This document shows positions 54,326 through 62,690 of a stretch of DNA of 64,000 bases, piece after piece. How positions within the stretch are numbered: position 1 is the first letter of the stretch; each line of letters begins with the position of its first letter. This DNA is from Piscinibacter sp. (GTDB lineage: Bacteria > Pseudomonadota > Gammaproteobacteria > Burkholderiales > Burkholderiaceae_C). The stretch lies in assembly GCA_019635485.1 (NCBI GenBank), contig JAHBZL010000004.1, positions 62,001-126,000 of the forward strand. Reading direction: 5' to 3'. The position numbers were made by a program, and so were the translations under genes. A model generated the notes under the pieces. That model was not told the DNA's origin. It did not search any database and saw only the letters and a program-made list of their open reading frames with translations.

Positions 54326-55267
54326 TCAGGGCCTTGTCGAGGATTTCCGCCAACGCTGCAGTTCTGCGCCGATCTGCGACAGCGTTGCGATCGCCGTCAC
54401 GTCCGCGACTGGCCGGCGGTGCAGCACCGGCGCCGCGCCGCCGGCCCAGAGGGCGACCCCGCGGGGCAGGCGCGCGCGCAGTTCCGTCAACGCGTCGATC
54501 ACCTGGTTGGGGTTCATGCAGCCGCTGAAGCTCAGCGCGACGATGTCGCTGTCCTGCGCCCGGCTAGCCAGCACGATGTCCCACAACGGCGTGGCGACCC
54601 CGAGCGAGAGGCAGCGTGCGCCCTCCAGCGCCAGCAGCGCCTCGGCCATCAGCAGGCCCAGCCCGTGCGGTTCGCCCGGGAAGGTGGTGAGAAGCACACG
54701 CGGGCGGGCGGCGGCGGGCACGGGCGGCAGGGCCGAGATCGTCTCGCGCAGCACGACCTGGACCGACTCCGTGTACAGGTGCTCCTCGAACACCTGCACC
54801 TGGCCCCGCATCCAGCCCTCGCCCACCCGCGTATTCAAGGGCGCCACCACTTCGGCGACGAAGCGCGCCGCGCCCAGCCGGGCGCGGCTGTCGCGCAGGC
54901 TTCGTCGCAGCCCGTCCACGTCATGGGAACCGATCAGCTCCAGGACTTTTTCGGTCGCCGAGACCGCCGGCGCGCGCGCGGTCGGCGTCTCCGGCGGGTC
55001 GAGCATCGCCAGCAGTTCAGGTTGGCTGCGATGGACCAGCCGGCCCGGCCGGGCGCCGCACTCGATGAGGTGCTTCATCAGCCGGAGCTTCTCGAGGTCG
55101 TCCGCGCCGTAGAGGCGGTTGCCGGCGTCGTCCCGCGAGGGGACCGGGAACCCGTAGCGGCGCTCCCACGCCCGCAGCGTGTCCTTGCTCAGACCGCTGG
55201 CACGTTCGACTTCGGCGATCGACAGGCGCGGAGGCGCCGGGTGCGGGGGCTGTTCACTCGAATCCAT
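54326..55267 (-). CDS. MerR-family regulator with cobalamin-binding domain (CarH/LitR-like)
   Basis: A 313-residue regulator. The MerR winged helix (SIAEVERASGLSKDTLRAWERRYGF, about 16-40, then NRLYGADDLEKLRLMKHL) is followed by a helical domain containing the W-x9-EH motif (Trp152 ... Glu162-His163) and a cobalamin-binding domain with E-x-H-x-x-G (Glu199, His201, Gly204). In CarH and LitR these residues hold adenosylcobalamin over the Trp, and light breaks the complex and releases the operator (family knowledge). It is divergent from a glutathione peroxidase gene followed by a lipid-modification cluster, the likely targets. Confidence 0.9.
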   Translation of the reverse strand: MDSSEQPPHPAPPRLSIAEVERASGLSKDTLRAWERRYGFPVPSRDDAGNRLYGADDLEKLRLMKHLIECGARPGRLVHRSQPELLAMLDPPETPTARAPAVSATEKVLELIGSHDVDGLRRSLRDSRARLGAARFVAEVVAPLNTRVGEGWMRGQVQVFEEHLYTESVQVVLRETISALPPVPAAARPRVLLTTFPGEPHGLGLLMAEALLALEGARCLSLGVATPLWDIVLASRAQDSDIVALSFSGCMNPNQVIDALTELRARLPRGVALWAGGAAPVLHRRPVADVTAIATLSQIGAELQRWRKSSTRP

Positions 55268-55291
55268 GCCTTGTTTGTCCTGGACGTAACC

Positions 55292-55320
55292 TTGCAGTCA
55301 CTAAACATACCGGATAGTAT
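55292..55320 (+). promoter_or_regulatory. Promoter of the glutathione peroxidase gene
   Basis: TTGCAG (55292-55297) and TAGTAT (55315-55320) are separated by 17 bases, a good sigma-70 match. The -10 ends 6 bases before the ATG, so the transcript would be leaderless. The B12-type MerR protein encoded on the other side may bind here; ATAC-N6-GTAT (55307-55320) overlaps the -10. Confidence 0.6.
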
Positions 55321-55326
55321 CAGGCC

Positions 55327-55893
55327 ATGAAGACGCTTGTCGCACTCGTCGCCGGCCTGTCGATCCTGGGGGGCGGCCCCGCCCACGCGGCTCCCGCGGG
55401 CTGCCCGGCGCTGTTGGCGCACCAGTTCCCGCGCCTGCAGGACGAGAAACCCCAGGACCTGTGCCAATACGCCGGCCGGGTCGTGCTGGTGGTCAACACG
55501 GCGAGCTTCTGCGGGTTCACGCCCCAGTACAAGTCGCTCGAGGCGCTGTACGAGCAGCATCGCGGCCGCGGGCTGGTCGTGCTCGGCTTCCCATCCAACG
55601 ACTTCGGCGCCCAGGAACCGGGCGACGGGCGCCAGATCGCGGAGTTCTGCGAGAACACGTTCGGCGTGCGCTTTCCGATGTTCACGAAGTCGCGTGTCGC
55701 GGCCTCCGCCGGGCCGGCGCTCAACCCACTGTTCGCCGAGCTGGCCCGGCGCACGGGGCAGGCGCCGCGCTGGAACTTCCACAAGTACCTCGTGGCCCGG
55801 GACGGCCAGGCGGTCCAGAGTTTTGCCAGCGACGTGGACCCGTCGGACGCAGCGTTCGTCCGCGCGGTCGAGAGACTTCTGGAAAGCAAGTGA
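55327..55893 (+). CDS. Exported glutathione peroxidase
   Basis: A 188-residue thiol peroxidase with a signal peptide (about 1-21, ending AHA), so it works in the periplasm. Catalytic residues are Cys62 (in NTASFCGFTPQY), Gln96 (in FPSNDFGAQEPG) and Trp149 (in RWNFHKYLV). As in most bacterial members, cysteine stands in place of selenocysteine. It reduces hydroperoxides, including lipid peroxides. It is divergent from the CarH/LitR-like gene. A gap of about 350 bases separates it from the next gene. Confidence 0.93.
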   Translation: MKTLVALVAGLSILGGGPAHAAPAGCPALLAHQFPRLQDEKPQDLCQYAGRVVLVVNTASFCGFTPQYKSLEALYEQHRGRGLVVLGFPSNDFGAQEPGDGRQIAEFCENTFGVRFPMFTKSRVAASAGPALNPLFAELARRTGQAPRWNFHKYLVARDGQAVQSFASDVDPSDAAFVRAVERLLESK

Positions 55894-56244
55894 GCGCAAA
55901 CATATGAGTCAACGCCTCCAGCATCCGGAGACCGTGCCGTCGGGGCGCGGGCTGAAATATTTCGAGACGAGATCGCTCCCCGATCGCTCCCGTCGCAGGG
56001 AACTCGGGCGCAGCACCCCGTTCGAATGGGCATGTTTGCCAGGGGGCGCTCCCGCAGGATGGGGCGCCAGGCGGCAAACCCACCTGTTTCTGTTGCGGAG
56101 CCTGCCACGCATACTGGTTGAAATCCCCGGACGGTTCTCCTCCTCCCTCCCTCCTCCCTCCTTCGTCCGGGGGCGCTCCGCAGCATTCTTCCTCCCCGCC
56201 GATGCCGCCCTTCGCGGCATCGGCTCTCCGATCTCCGCTCCGCC
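55894..56244. other. 351-base gap with pyrimidine tract, short direct repeat and hairpin
   Basis: The only gap above 300 bases. It holds a 30-base pyrimidine-only tract (56135-56164), two copies of GGGGGCGCTCC about 127 bases apart (from 56042 and 56169), and a strong hairpin at 56198-56224. An open frame from 55904 could encode about 117 residues but it runs into the next gene and has no recognisable family or start signal; I read it as non-coding. Confidence 0.5.
56198..56224 (+). repeat. Eleven-base perfect hairpin in the leader of the FAD oxidoreductase gene
   Basis: GCCGATGCCGC (56198-56208) and GCGGCATCGGC (56214-56224) pair around a 5-base loop, 20 bases before the ATG. No T tract follows. 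It could attenuate read-through from the peroxidase gene or control translation of the cluster. Confidence 0.55.
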
Positions 56245-57546
56245 ATGCGCCGGGTAGCCGTCGTCGGCTCGGGCATTTCCGGGCTGGGGGTCGCGCACGG
56301 CCTGCGCGGGCACGCGCACGTGACGCTGCTGGAGGCCGGTGACTACTTCGGCGGTCACACCCACACGGTCGACGTCACGCTCGACGGCGCCTCGCACGGC
56401 GTGGATACGGGGTTCCTGGTTCTCAACGAACGCACCTACCCGAACCTGCTGGGCCTGTTCGCCGAGCTCGGCATCGAGCTGGCGCCTTCCGACATGTCGT
56501 TCTCGGTGCAGGTGCCCGACTCCGGCCTGGAGTGGAGCGGGTCCGACCTGAACGGCGTCTTCGCCCAGCGACGCAACCTGGCGCGCCCGCGCTTCTGGGC
56601 CATGCTGGGCGACATCGTGCGCTTCAACCGGGTCGCGACGACGCTCGCCGCGACCGGCGACGCGGAGGCCCTGGCGGAGCCGCTGGGCGACTTCCTGGCG
56701 CGGCACCGCTTCGGCAGCGCGTTTCGCGACTGGTACTTCCTGCCGATGATCGGCTGCATCTGGTCCTGCCCGACCGACCAGATGCTGCGCTTTCCGGTAG
56801 CGACGATGATCCGCTTCTGCCACAACCACGGCCTGCTGCAACTGGCCGATCGGCCGCGCTGGTTCACCGTGCGCGGCGGCGCGCGGCGCTACGTGGAGAA
56901 GATCGTCGCCGCGGTTCCGGATGCCCGCCTGCGCTGCCCGGTGCGCAGCGTGCGGCGCATCCCGCCCGGCAGCGGCGAAGGCGGCGTCTGGGTCGCCACG
57001 GATCAGGGCACGGAACGCTTCGACGACGTGGTCCTCGCTTGCCACAGCGACCAGGCGCTCGCGCTGCTCGCCGACGCGAGCACGGACGAGCGCGCCGTGC
57101 TGGGCGCGATCCGCTACCAGCGCAACCGCGCGCTGCTGCACACCGACCCGAGCCTGCTGCCGCGCCGCCGCCGCGCCTGGGCCGCATGGAACTACGAACG
57201 CGCCGCGGACGATGCCCGCGAGCGCACGTCGGTCTGCCTGCACTACCTGCTGAACCGGCTCCAGCCGCTGCCCTTCCGCACGCCGGTCCTGGTGTCGCTG
57301 AATCCGGCGCGCGCGCCGCGCCCGGAACTCGTTCTCGGCGCGTACGACTACGAGCACCCGGTGTTCGACCTGGCGGCCATCGACGCGCAGCGGCGCGTGC
57401 CGGCGCTGCAGGGCGTGGCCCACACCTGGTTCTGCGGCGCCTGGACCGGCTACGGCTTCCACGAGGACGGCCTGCGCTCCGCGCTGCGGGTGCTCGAGGG
57501 CCTGCGCGAGGCCGGTGCCGCCGGCCTGCCACGGGAGGCGGCGTGA
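56245..57546 (+). CDS. FAD/NAD(P)-dependent oxidoreductase of the amine-oxidase fold
   Basis: A 433-residue cytoplasmic flavoprotein. The dinucleotide motif VVGSGISGLGVAHGL starts at residue 5, followed by EAGDYFGGHTHTVD; HEDGLRSALRVLEGL near the end completes the FAD site. This branch is encoded beside DUF1365 and cyclopropane-synthase genes in many bacteria and resembles phytoene-desaturase-like enzymes. A role in desaturating or oxidising a methylated acyl chain is likely by context. It overlaps the DUF1365 start (GTGA). Confidence 0.85.
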   Translation: MRRVAVVGSGISGLGVAHGLRGHAHVTLLEAGDYFGGHTHTVDVTLDGASHGVDTGFLVLNERTYPNLLGLFAELGIELAPSDMSFSVQVPDSGLEWSGSDLNGVFAQRRNLARPRFWAMLGDIVRFNRVATTLAATGDAEALAEPLGDFLARHRFGSAFRDWYFLPMIGCIWSCPTDQMLRFPVATMIRFCHNHGLLQLADRPRWFTVRGGARRYVEKIVAAVPDARLRCPVRSVRRIPPGSGEGGVWVATDQGTERFDDVVLACHSDQALALLADASTDERAVLGAIRYQRNRALLHTDPSLLPRRRRAWAAWNYERAADDARERTSVCLHYLLNRLQPLPFRTPVLVSLNPARAPRPELVLGAYDYEHPVFDLAAIDAQRRVPALQGVAHTWFCGAWTGYGFHEDGLRSALRVLEGLREAGAAGLPREAA

Positions 57547-58304
57547 GCCCCGACGGCGTCGAACCACAGCTCGGCATCGGCCAGGTGCACCACGCACGCC
57601 TGCGCCCGAGCCCGCACCGGTTCACCTACCCGACCTACTTTCTCTGGCTGCCGCTGCGCCGCCTGCGCGCGCAGCCGCACGACACGCTGGTGCGCAACCG
57701 CTTCGGCCTGATCGCCTTCCACGACCGCGACCACGGCGACGGCCGCGCGGACTGCCTGGACTGGCTGGACGAGACGCTGCAGTGCGAAGGCGTGCAGGAC
57801 GCCGATGGCGAGGTCTGGCTGCACTGCTACCCGCGCGTGCTCGGCTACGCCTTCAAGCCGGTCAGCTTCTGGCACTGCGAGCGCGCCGACGGGTCGCTCG
57901 CCGCGCTGCTGGTCGAGGTCAACAACACGTTCGGCGAACGCCACTTTTACCTGCTGCACGGTCCGGACCTGGCCTACGGGCGCGAGCAGCGCGCGGCGAA
58001 GGTGTTCCACGTCTCGCCGTTCTGCCGCGTCGCGGGCACCTACCGCTTCCGCTTCCTGCGCAGCGCCCGGCACGCCGTGGCCCGCGTCGACCACGACGAC
58101 GACCAGGGGCCGCTGCTGCAGACCAGCGTCAGCGGCACGCTCGCGCCGCTGACGCCGGCGCGCCTTCGCGCCGCCTTCTTCGGCATGCCGCTCATGACCT
58201 TCGGCGTCATCGCCCGCATCCACTGGCAGGCGCTGCGCCTCTGGCTCAAGCGCGTGCCCTGGTTCACCAAGCCCGCCGCTCCGCGGCACGTCGTCACCCG
58301 CTGA
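57543..58304 (+). CDS. DUF1365 family protein
   Basis: A 253-residue protein with the DUF1365 pattern: VHHARLRPSPHRFTYPTYFLWL at the start, LGYAFKPVSFWHCERADG and VEVNNTFGERHFYLL mid-protein, then KVFHVSPFCRVAGTYRFRF. Its conserved His and Asn residues suggest an enzyme, but the reaction is unknown. The GTG at 57543 overlaps the upstream stop by 4 bases. It is almost always found between the FAD oxidoreductase and the cyclopropane-synthase-like gene, as here. Confidence 0.87.
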   Translation: MSPDGVEPQLGIGQVHHARLRPSPHRFTYPTYFLWLPLRRLRAQPHDTLVRNRFGLIAFHDRDHGDGRADCLDWLDETLQCEGVQDADGEVWLHCYPRVLGYAFKPVSFWHCERADGSLAALLVEVNNTFGERHFYLLHGPDLAYGREQRAAKVFHVSPFCRVAGTYRFRFLRSARHAVARVDHDDDQGPLLQTSVSGTLAPLTPARLRAAFFGMPLMTFGVIARIHWQALRLWLKRVPWFTKPAAPRHVVTR

Positions 58305-58307
58305 CCC

Positions 58308-59543
58308 ATGCGCAGTACCACGCTCTCCGCCCGGCCGACTTCGGCCGCCCCGGTGCCGCCCGCCGCCCGCGCGGTGTTCCGGCTGCTGGAACGCCTCGAA
58401 CACGGCTCGCTCGACGTGCAGCTGCCCGATGGCAGCGGCCTGCACTTCGGCACGCCGGCCGGCGACGGCCCGCGGGCGGCGATCCGCCTGCTGAACTGGA
58501 AGCCCTGCGCGGCGGCCCTGAAGTCGGGCGACATCGGGTTCGCCGAGTCCTGGATCAACGGCGACTGGCACTCGCCGGACCTGCCCGCGCTGCTGACCCT
58601 GCTGGTCGCCAACCGCACGGCGATCGAATCCGTCGTCTACGGCCGCTGGTGGGGGGCGCTGCTTTACCGCCTGCAGCACCTGCTGAACCGCAACTCGCGC
58701 CGCGGCAGCCGCCGCAACATCCACGCGCACTACGACCTGGGCAACGCGTTCTACCGGCTCTGGCTCGACCCGACGATGAACTACAGCAGCGCGTGGTTCG
58801 AGGGCGACCGTTCGCGCGACATGGTGGCGGCGCAGCACGCGAAGGTGCGCCGCGCGCTGCGCGAAAGCGGCATCGCGCCGGGCGGGCGGCTGCTCGAGAT
58901 CGGCTGCGGCTGGGGCGCGCTGGCGGAGGTTGCCACGGCCGATTTCGGGGCCCGGGTCACGGGGGTCACGCTGTCGAGCGAACAGCTCGAGTGGGCGCGC
59001 CGCCGTCTCGCCGACGCCCGGCCTGCGCCCGACCTGCGCCTGCAGGACTACCGCGACATCGACGACGGGCCGTACGACGCGGTCGTCTCGATCGAGATGT
59101 TCGAGGCGGTCGGCCGCGCCTACTGGCCCGGCTTCTTCGAGACGCTGCGGCGCCAGCTCAAGCCCGGCGGCCGCGCCTGCATCCAGACCATCACGATCCG
59201 CGACGACCTGTTCCCTCGCTACGTGCGCTCGACGGACTTCATCCAGCAGTACATCTTTCCGGGCGGCCTGCTGCCGAGTCCGTCCGCCTTCCGCGCCGCC
59301 GCTGCGAGCGCCGGGCTGCGGGTCGTCAACGAACTGGCGTTCGGCGCGGACTACGCGGAGACGCTGCGCCGCTGGCGCGAGCGCTTCCTGGCCGAGGACC
59401 GGCAGGTGCGCGCGCTCGGCTTCGACACCCGTTTCATGCGCCTGTGGGAGTTCTACCTCGCCTACTGCGAGGCGGCCTTCGCGACCGGCAACACCAGCGT
59501 CATGCAGTTCACGCTGCAGCACGAGCATGAGGCCCGCTCCTAG
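58308..59543 (+). CDS. cfa: Cyclopropane-fatty-acyl-phospholipid synthase family methyltransferase
   Basis: A 411-residue SAM-dependent enzyme acting on unsaturated acyl chains of membrane lipids. The N-terminal domain is followed by HYDLGNAFYRLWLDPTMNYSSAWF (about 143-166), the SAM motif LLEIGCGWGALAEVA (about 194), SIEMFEAVG and the C-terminal WEFYLAYCEAAF. The position in a cluster with an FAD oxidoreductase, DUF1365 and an SDR suggests that the product may be a methylated or further oxidised chain and not a plain cyclopropane ring. It starts 3 bases after DUF1365 ends. Confidence 0.9.
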   Translation: MRSTTLSARPTSAAPVPPAARAVFRLLERLEHGSLDVQLPDGSGLHFGTPAGDGPRAAIRLLNWKPCAAALKSGDIGFAESWINGDWHSPDLPALLTLLVANRTAIESVVYGRWWGALLYRLQHLLNRNSRRGSRRNIHAHYDLGNAFYRLWLDPTMNYSSAWFEGDRSRDMVAAQHAKVRRALRESGIAPGGRLLEIGCGWGALAEVATADFGARVTGVTLSSEQLEWARRRLADARPAPDLRLQDYRDIDDGPYDAVVSIEMFEAVGRAYWPGFFETLRRQLKPGGRACIQTITIRDDLFPRYVRSTDFIQQYIFPGGLLPSPSAFRAAAASAGLRVVNELAFGADYAETLRRWRERFLAEDRQVRALGFDTRFMRLWEFYLAYCEAAFATGNTSVMQFTLQHEHEARS

Positions 59544-59550
59544 CGCGCCG

Positions 59551-60093
59551 ATGCGGCGCCGTTGCCTGCTGGCGCTCGCGCTGGCCCCAACGGCCGGGTG
59601 GGCGCAGCGGAGCGTCCCGCCGGAGGTGCGGGCCGAACTGCCGGGAGCGCGCCTGCGCGGCAGCGGTGCGCTGACGTTCTTCGGTCTGCGGGTCTACGAC
59701 GCCCGGCTCTGGGTGCGCGGCGACTTCGAACCCGAGCGGTTCGAGGACAGTCCGCTGGCGCTGGAACTCGAATACGGCCGCGCGCTCGTCGGCCGCCTGA
59801 TCGCGGAGCGCAGCCTGCAGGAGATGCAGCGCAGCGGCGCGATCGCCGAACCCCAGGCCGAGCGCTGGCTCGCGGCGATGCAGCGGGCCTTCCCCGACGT
59901 CCAGGCCGGCGACCGCATCACCGGGGTGTACCGCCCGCAGGAATCGGCGCGCTTCTTCGTCAACGGCGCGCTGCGGGCCGAACTGCGCGATGCCGAGTTC
60001 GCGCGCCGCTTCTTCGGCATCTGGCTCGCCCCGCAGACCTCCGAGCCGGCGCTGCGCGAAGCGTTGCTCGGCGCGGCGCGCCCGCTGTCGTGA
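59551..60093 (+). CDS. Exported chalcone-isomerase-like protein
   Basis: A 180-residue secreted protein. The ATG at 59551 gives a compact signal peptide ending in WAQ; an ATG at 59527 overlapping cfa is also possible. The mature part (ARLRGSGALTFFGLRVYDARLWVRGDF, then FVNGALRAELRDAEFARRFFGIWL) matches the bacterial chalcone-isomerase-like domain, whose members may bind fatty acids (family knowledge). It sits within the lipid-modification cluster and could hold or shuttle the product in the periplasm. Confidence 0.83.
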   Translation: MRRRCLLALALAPTAGWAQRSVPPEVRAELPGARLRGSGALTFFGLRVYDARLWVRGDFEPERFEDSPLALELEYGRALVGRLIAERSLQEMQRSGAIAEPQAERWLAAMQRAFPDVQAGDRITGVYRPQESARFFVNGALRAELRDAEFARRFFGIWLAPQTSEPALREALLGAARPLS

Positions 60094-61364
60094 GCACGAT
60101 GGCGCTGCAGAGCGCCGCCGCCGGCCTGCGCGCCGGACTGGCCTATGGCGCGCCCGGGCTGCCGCTGGCGTTCGTCGCGCTGCCGCTGTACGTGCTGCTG
60201 CCGAACCACTATGCCGCGCAGTTCGGTGTGCCGCTGGCCGCGCTCGGCGCCACGCTGCTGGCCGTGCGGGTGTTCGATGCCGTCGTCGACCCGCTGATCG
60301 GCCGCGCCGCCGACCGCCTTTTCGCACGCTCGCCGTGGCACGCCTGGGCCGTGGCAGCCGCCTGCGCGGCCTTGCTCGCGCTCGGCTTTCGCGGCCTGTT
60401 CTTCCCTCCGGTCACGGGCACGGCCGCGCTGCTGGCCTGGTGCGCAGCGCTGCTCGCGCTGACCTGCACCGCCTACAGCGTGGTCAGCGTGATCCACCAG
60501 GCCTGGGGCGCACGGCTGGGCGGCGACGCGGCGCAGCGCGCCGGTATCGTCGCCTGGCGCGAGGGTCTCGCGCTGGCCGGCGTGCTGCTGGCAAGCGTGC
60601 TCCCTTCGCTGGCCGGGCTGGACATGGCCACGCTGGTGTTCGCAATGGCCTTGCTGGTGGCGCTGGCGGCCTGGCGCGTCGCCCCGGCACCGTCCGGCCC
60701 GTCCACCGAGACCGGCTCCCCCTCGCTGCGGCTGCCGTTCGCGACGCCAGCATTCCGCCGGTTGCTGGCGATCTACCTGGTCAACGGCATCGCCGCCGCG
60801 GTGCCGGCCACGCTGGTCCTGTTCTTCGTCCGCGACCGGCTGGAGGCATCGGGATGGGAACCGCTCTTCCTCGCCTGCTATTTCGCGGCGGCGGCGCTGT
60901 CGACGCCGCTGTGGGTACGCCTGGTGAAGCGCCTCGGCCTGGCGCGCAGCTGGCTGGCCGGCATGCTGCTGGCGATCGTGGCCTTCGCCGGGACCGCGGC
61001 GCTGGGGTCCGGCGACACGCTGCCGTTCACTGCGGTGTGCCTCGCCAGCGGCATCGCGCTCGGCGCGGACCTGACGCTGCCTGCGGCGCTACTGGCCGGC
61101 GTGGTGCAGCGGGCCGGGCAGGCGGGTCGTGCCGAAGGCGTTTACTTCGGCTGGTGGAACTTCGCGACCAAGCTGAACCTGGCGCTGGCGGCCGGCGTTG
61201 CCCTGCCGGTGCTGCAGTGGCTCGGCTACACGCCGGGCAGCCAGGACGCAGCGGCACTGTCCGCGCTGACCGCGGCCTATGCCCTGCTGCCCTGCGCGCT
61301 CAAGCTCGGTGCCGCCGTGCTGCTGGCGCTGCTGTGGATCCGACCGGAGGTTGAAGGATGCTGA
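60090..61364 (+). CDS. MFS transporter (MFS_2 / GPH type)
   Basis: A 424-residue inner-membrane carrier with about twelve hydrophobic helices. DAVVDPLIGRAADR near residue 65 is the typical loop motif of the MelB-like branch. The GTG at 60090 overlaps the upstream stop (GTGA), although an ATG 9 bases later is possible. Carriers of this kind recur beside DUF3833, DUF1365 and cfa genes; some relatives move lysophospholipids or sugars, so a lipid-related substrate is plausible. Confidence 0.83.
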   Translation: MSTMALQSAAAGLRAGLAYGAPGLPLAFVALPLYVLLPNHYAAQFGVPLAALGATLLAVRVFDAVVDPLIGRAADRLFARSPWHAWAVAAACAALLALGFRGLFFPPVTGTAALLAWCAALLALTCTAYSVVSVIHQAWGARLGGDAAQRAGIVAWREGLALAGVLLASVLPSLAGLDMATLVFAMALLVALAAWRVAPAPSGPSTETGSPSLRLPFATPAFRRLLAIYLVNGIAAAVPATLVLFFVRDRLEASGWEPLFLACYFAAAALSTPLWVRLVKRLGLARSWLAGMLLAIVAFAGTAALGSGDTLPFTAVCLASGIALGADLTLPAALLAGVVQRAGQAGRAEGVYFGWWNFATKLNLALAAGVALPVLQWLGYTPGSQDAAALSALTAAYALLPCALKLGAAVLLALLWIRPEVEGC

Positions 61365-61909
61365 GTCGCCGCCAAACCCTGGCACTGCCCGCCGCGCTCG
61401 CGTTGGTCGCCGCCGGCTGCGCCTCCGCGCCGACGCCGGCCGACTACGTCGCCGAACAACCGGTGCTGGCGCTGGAGCGCTACTTCGACGGTGACGTGCA
61501 GGCGCACGGACTGTTCACGGACCGCGCCGGCCGGGTGCTGCGGCGCTTCACCGTGCAGATGACCGGCACCTGGCAAGGCGACGAGGGCGTGCTCGACGAG
61601 CGCTTCACGTACAGCGACGGCCGCCAGGAACGCCGCGTCTGGCGGCTGAAGCGGCTGCCGGGCGGCGGTGCCGAAACCCGCTACACCGGAACGGCCGACG
61701 ACGTCGTCGGCGTCGCCGAGGGCCGCGCGGCCGGCAACGCGCTGCAGTGGCGCTACACGCTGCGCCTGCCGGTGGAGGACAAGGTCTACGACGTGCAGTT
61801 CGACGACTGGATGTACCTGGTGGACGACCGGGTGATGCTCAACAAGGCCGTGATGAGCAAGTTCGGCTTCCGCCTCGGCGAAGTCACGCTGGTGTTCCGC
61901 AAATCCTGA
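61358..61909 (+). CDS. DUF3833 lipoprotein
   Basis: A 183-residue lipoprotein (VAAGC, Cys at about residue 21) with the DUF3833 pattern: ALERYFDGDVQAHGLFTDRAG, FTVQMTGTW, LDERFTYSDGRQERRVW and DDWMYLVDDRVMLNKAVMSKFG. The fold is probably lipocalin-like, fitting lipid binding, but function is unproven. It overlaps the MFS gene by 7 bases. Confidence 0.87.
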   Translation: MLSRRQTLALPAALALVAAGCASAPTPADYVAEQPVLALERYFDGDVQAHGLFTDRAGRVLRRFTVQMTGTWQGDEGVLDERFTYSDGRQERRVWRLKRLPGGGAETRYTGTADDVVGVAEGRAAGNALQWRYTLRLPVEDKVYDVQFDDWMYLVDDRVMLNKAVMSKFGFRLGEVTLVFRKS

Positions 61910-61916
61910 AGCCGCC

Positions 61917-62690
61917 ATGCCCCTGAATCCGCGCATCGAGGACTGGACCGGCCGGGTCGCCTGGCTGGTCGGCGCCTCCACCGGCATCGGCCGGGCCACG
62001 GCCGAACTGCTGCACCGGCGCGGCGCGAGCGTGGTGGTCTCGGCGCGCAGCGGCGCCGCGATCGAGGCGTTCGCGAATCAGCACCCGGGCAGCCTCGCGC
62101 TGCCGCTGGACGTGACCGAGCGCGACGCGCTGCACGAGGCCGCGCGCCAGGTCGTCGAGCGCCGCGGGCGCATCGACCTGGCGGTCTACTGCGCGGGCCA
62201 CTACCGCGCGATGCGCGCCACCGCCTTCGACCTCGACGAGGCGCTGCGCCACCAGCGTGTCAACTACGTCGGCGCGCTGCACCTGCTCGACGCGGTGCTG
62301 CCGCACCTGCTGCAGCAGCAGTCCGGCCACCTGAGCCTGATCGCGAGCGTGGCGGGCTACCGCGGCCTGCCCAATTCGCTGGCCTACGGCCCTACCAAAG
62401 CCGCGCTGATCAACCTGGCGCAGACGCTCTACCTCGACCTGCAACCGCAGGGGCTCGGCGTGTCGGTCGTCAACCCGGGCTTCGTCGAGACACCGCTGAC
62501 GGCGCAGAACCGCTTCACGATGCCGGCACTGATCGGCCCGGCCGAGGCAGCCGAGGAGATCGTGCGCGGCTGGGAGGCCGGCCGCTTCGAGATCCATTTC
62601 CCGAAGCGCTTCACGCTCTGGCTGAAGGCCCTCGGCCATGTCGGCGATGCGCTGTACTTCAAGGCGATCCGTCGCGCCACCGGCCTATGA
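61917..62690 (+). CDS. Short-chain dehydrogenase/reductase
   Basis: A 257-residue classical SDR. The cofactor motif GASTGIGRATAEL is at about residues 20-32 and the YGPTK catalytic Tyr/Lys lies near 160; LASVAG-type Ser precedes it. The C-terminal end (FPKRFTLWLKALGHVGDALYF) resembles SDRs of lipid-modification clusters. It probably reduces or oxidises a keto/hydroxyl group of the same product. Its stop overlaps the next gene by 4 bases. Confidence 0.9.
   Translation: MPLNPRIEDWTGRVAWLVGASTGIGRATAELLHRRGASVVVSARSGAAIEAFANQHPGSLALPLDVTERDALHEAARQVVERRGRIDLAVYCAGHYRAMRATAFDLDEALRHQRVNYVGALHLLDAVLPHLLQQQSGHLSLIASVAGYRGLPNSLAYGPTKAALINLAQTLYLDLQPQGLGVSVVNPGFVETPLTAQNRFTMPALIGPAEAAEEIVRGWEAGRFEIHFPKRFTLWLKALGHVGDALYFKAIRRATGL

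Noticed and set aside
55904-56257. A possible 117-residue protein between glutathione peroxidase and the FAD oxidoreductase
   Set aside because: No family, no Shine-Dalgarno sequence, overlaps the next gene start and contains the pyrimidine tract and hairpin; more likely an untranslated region.
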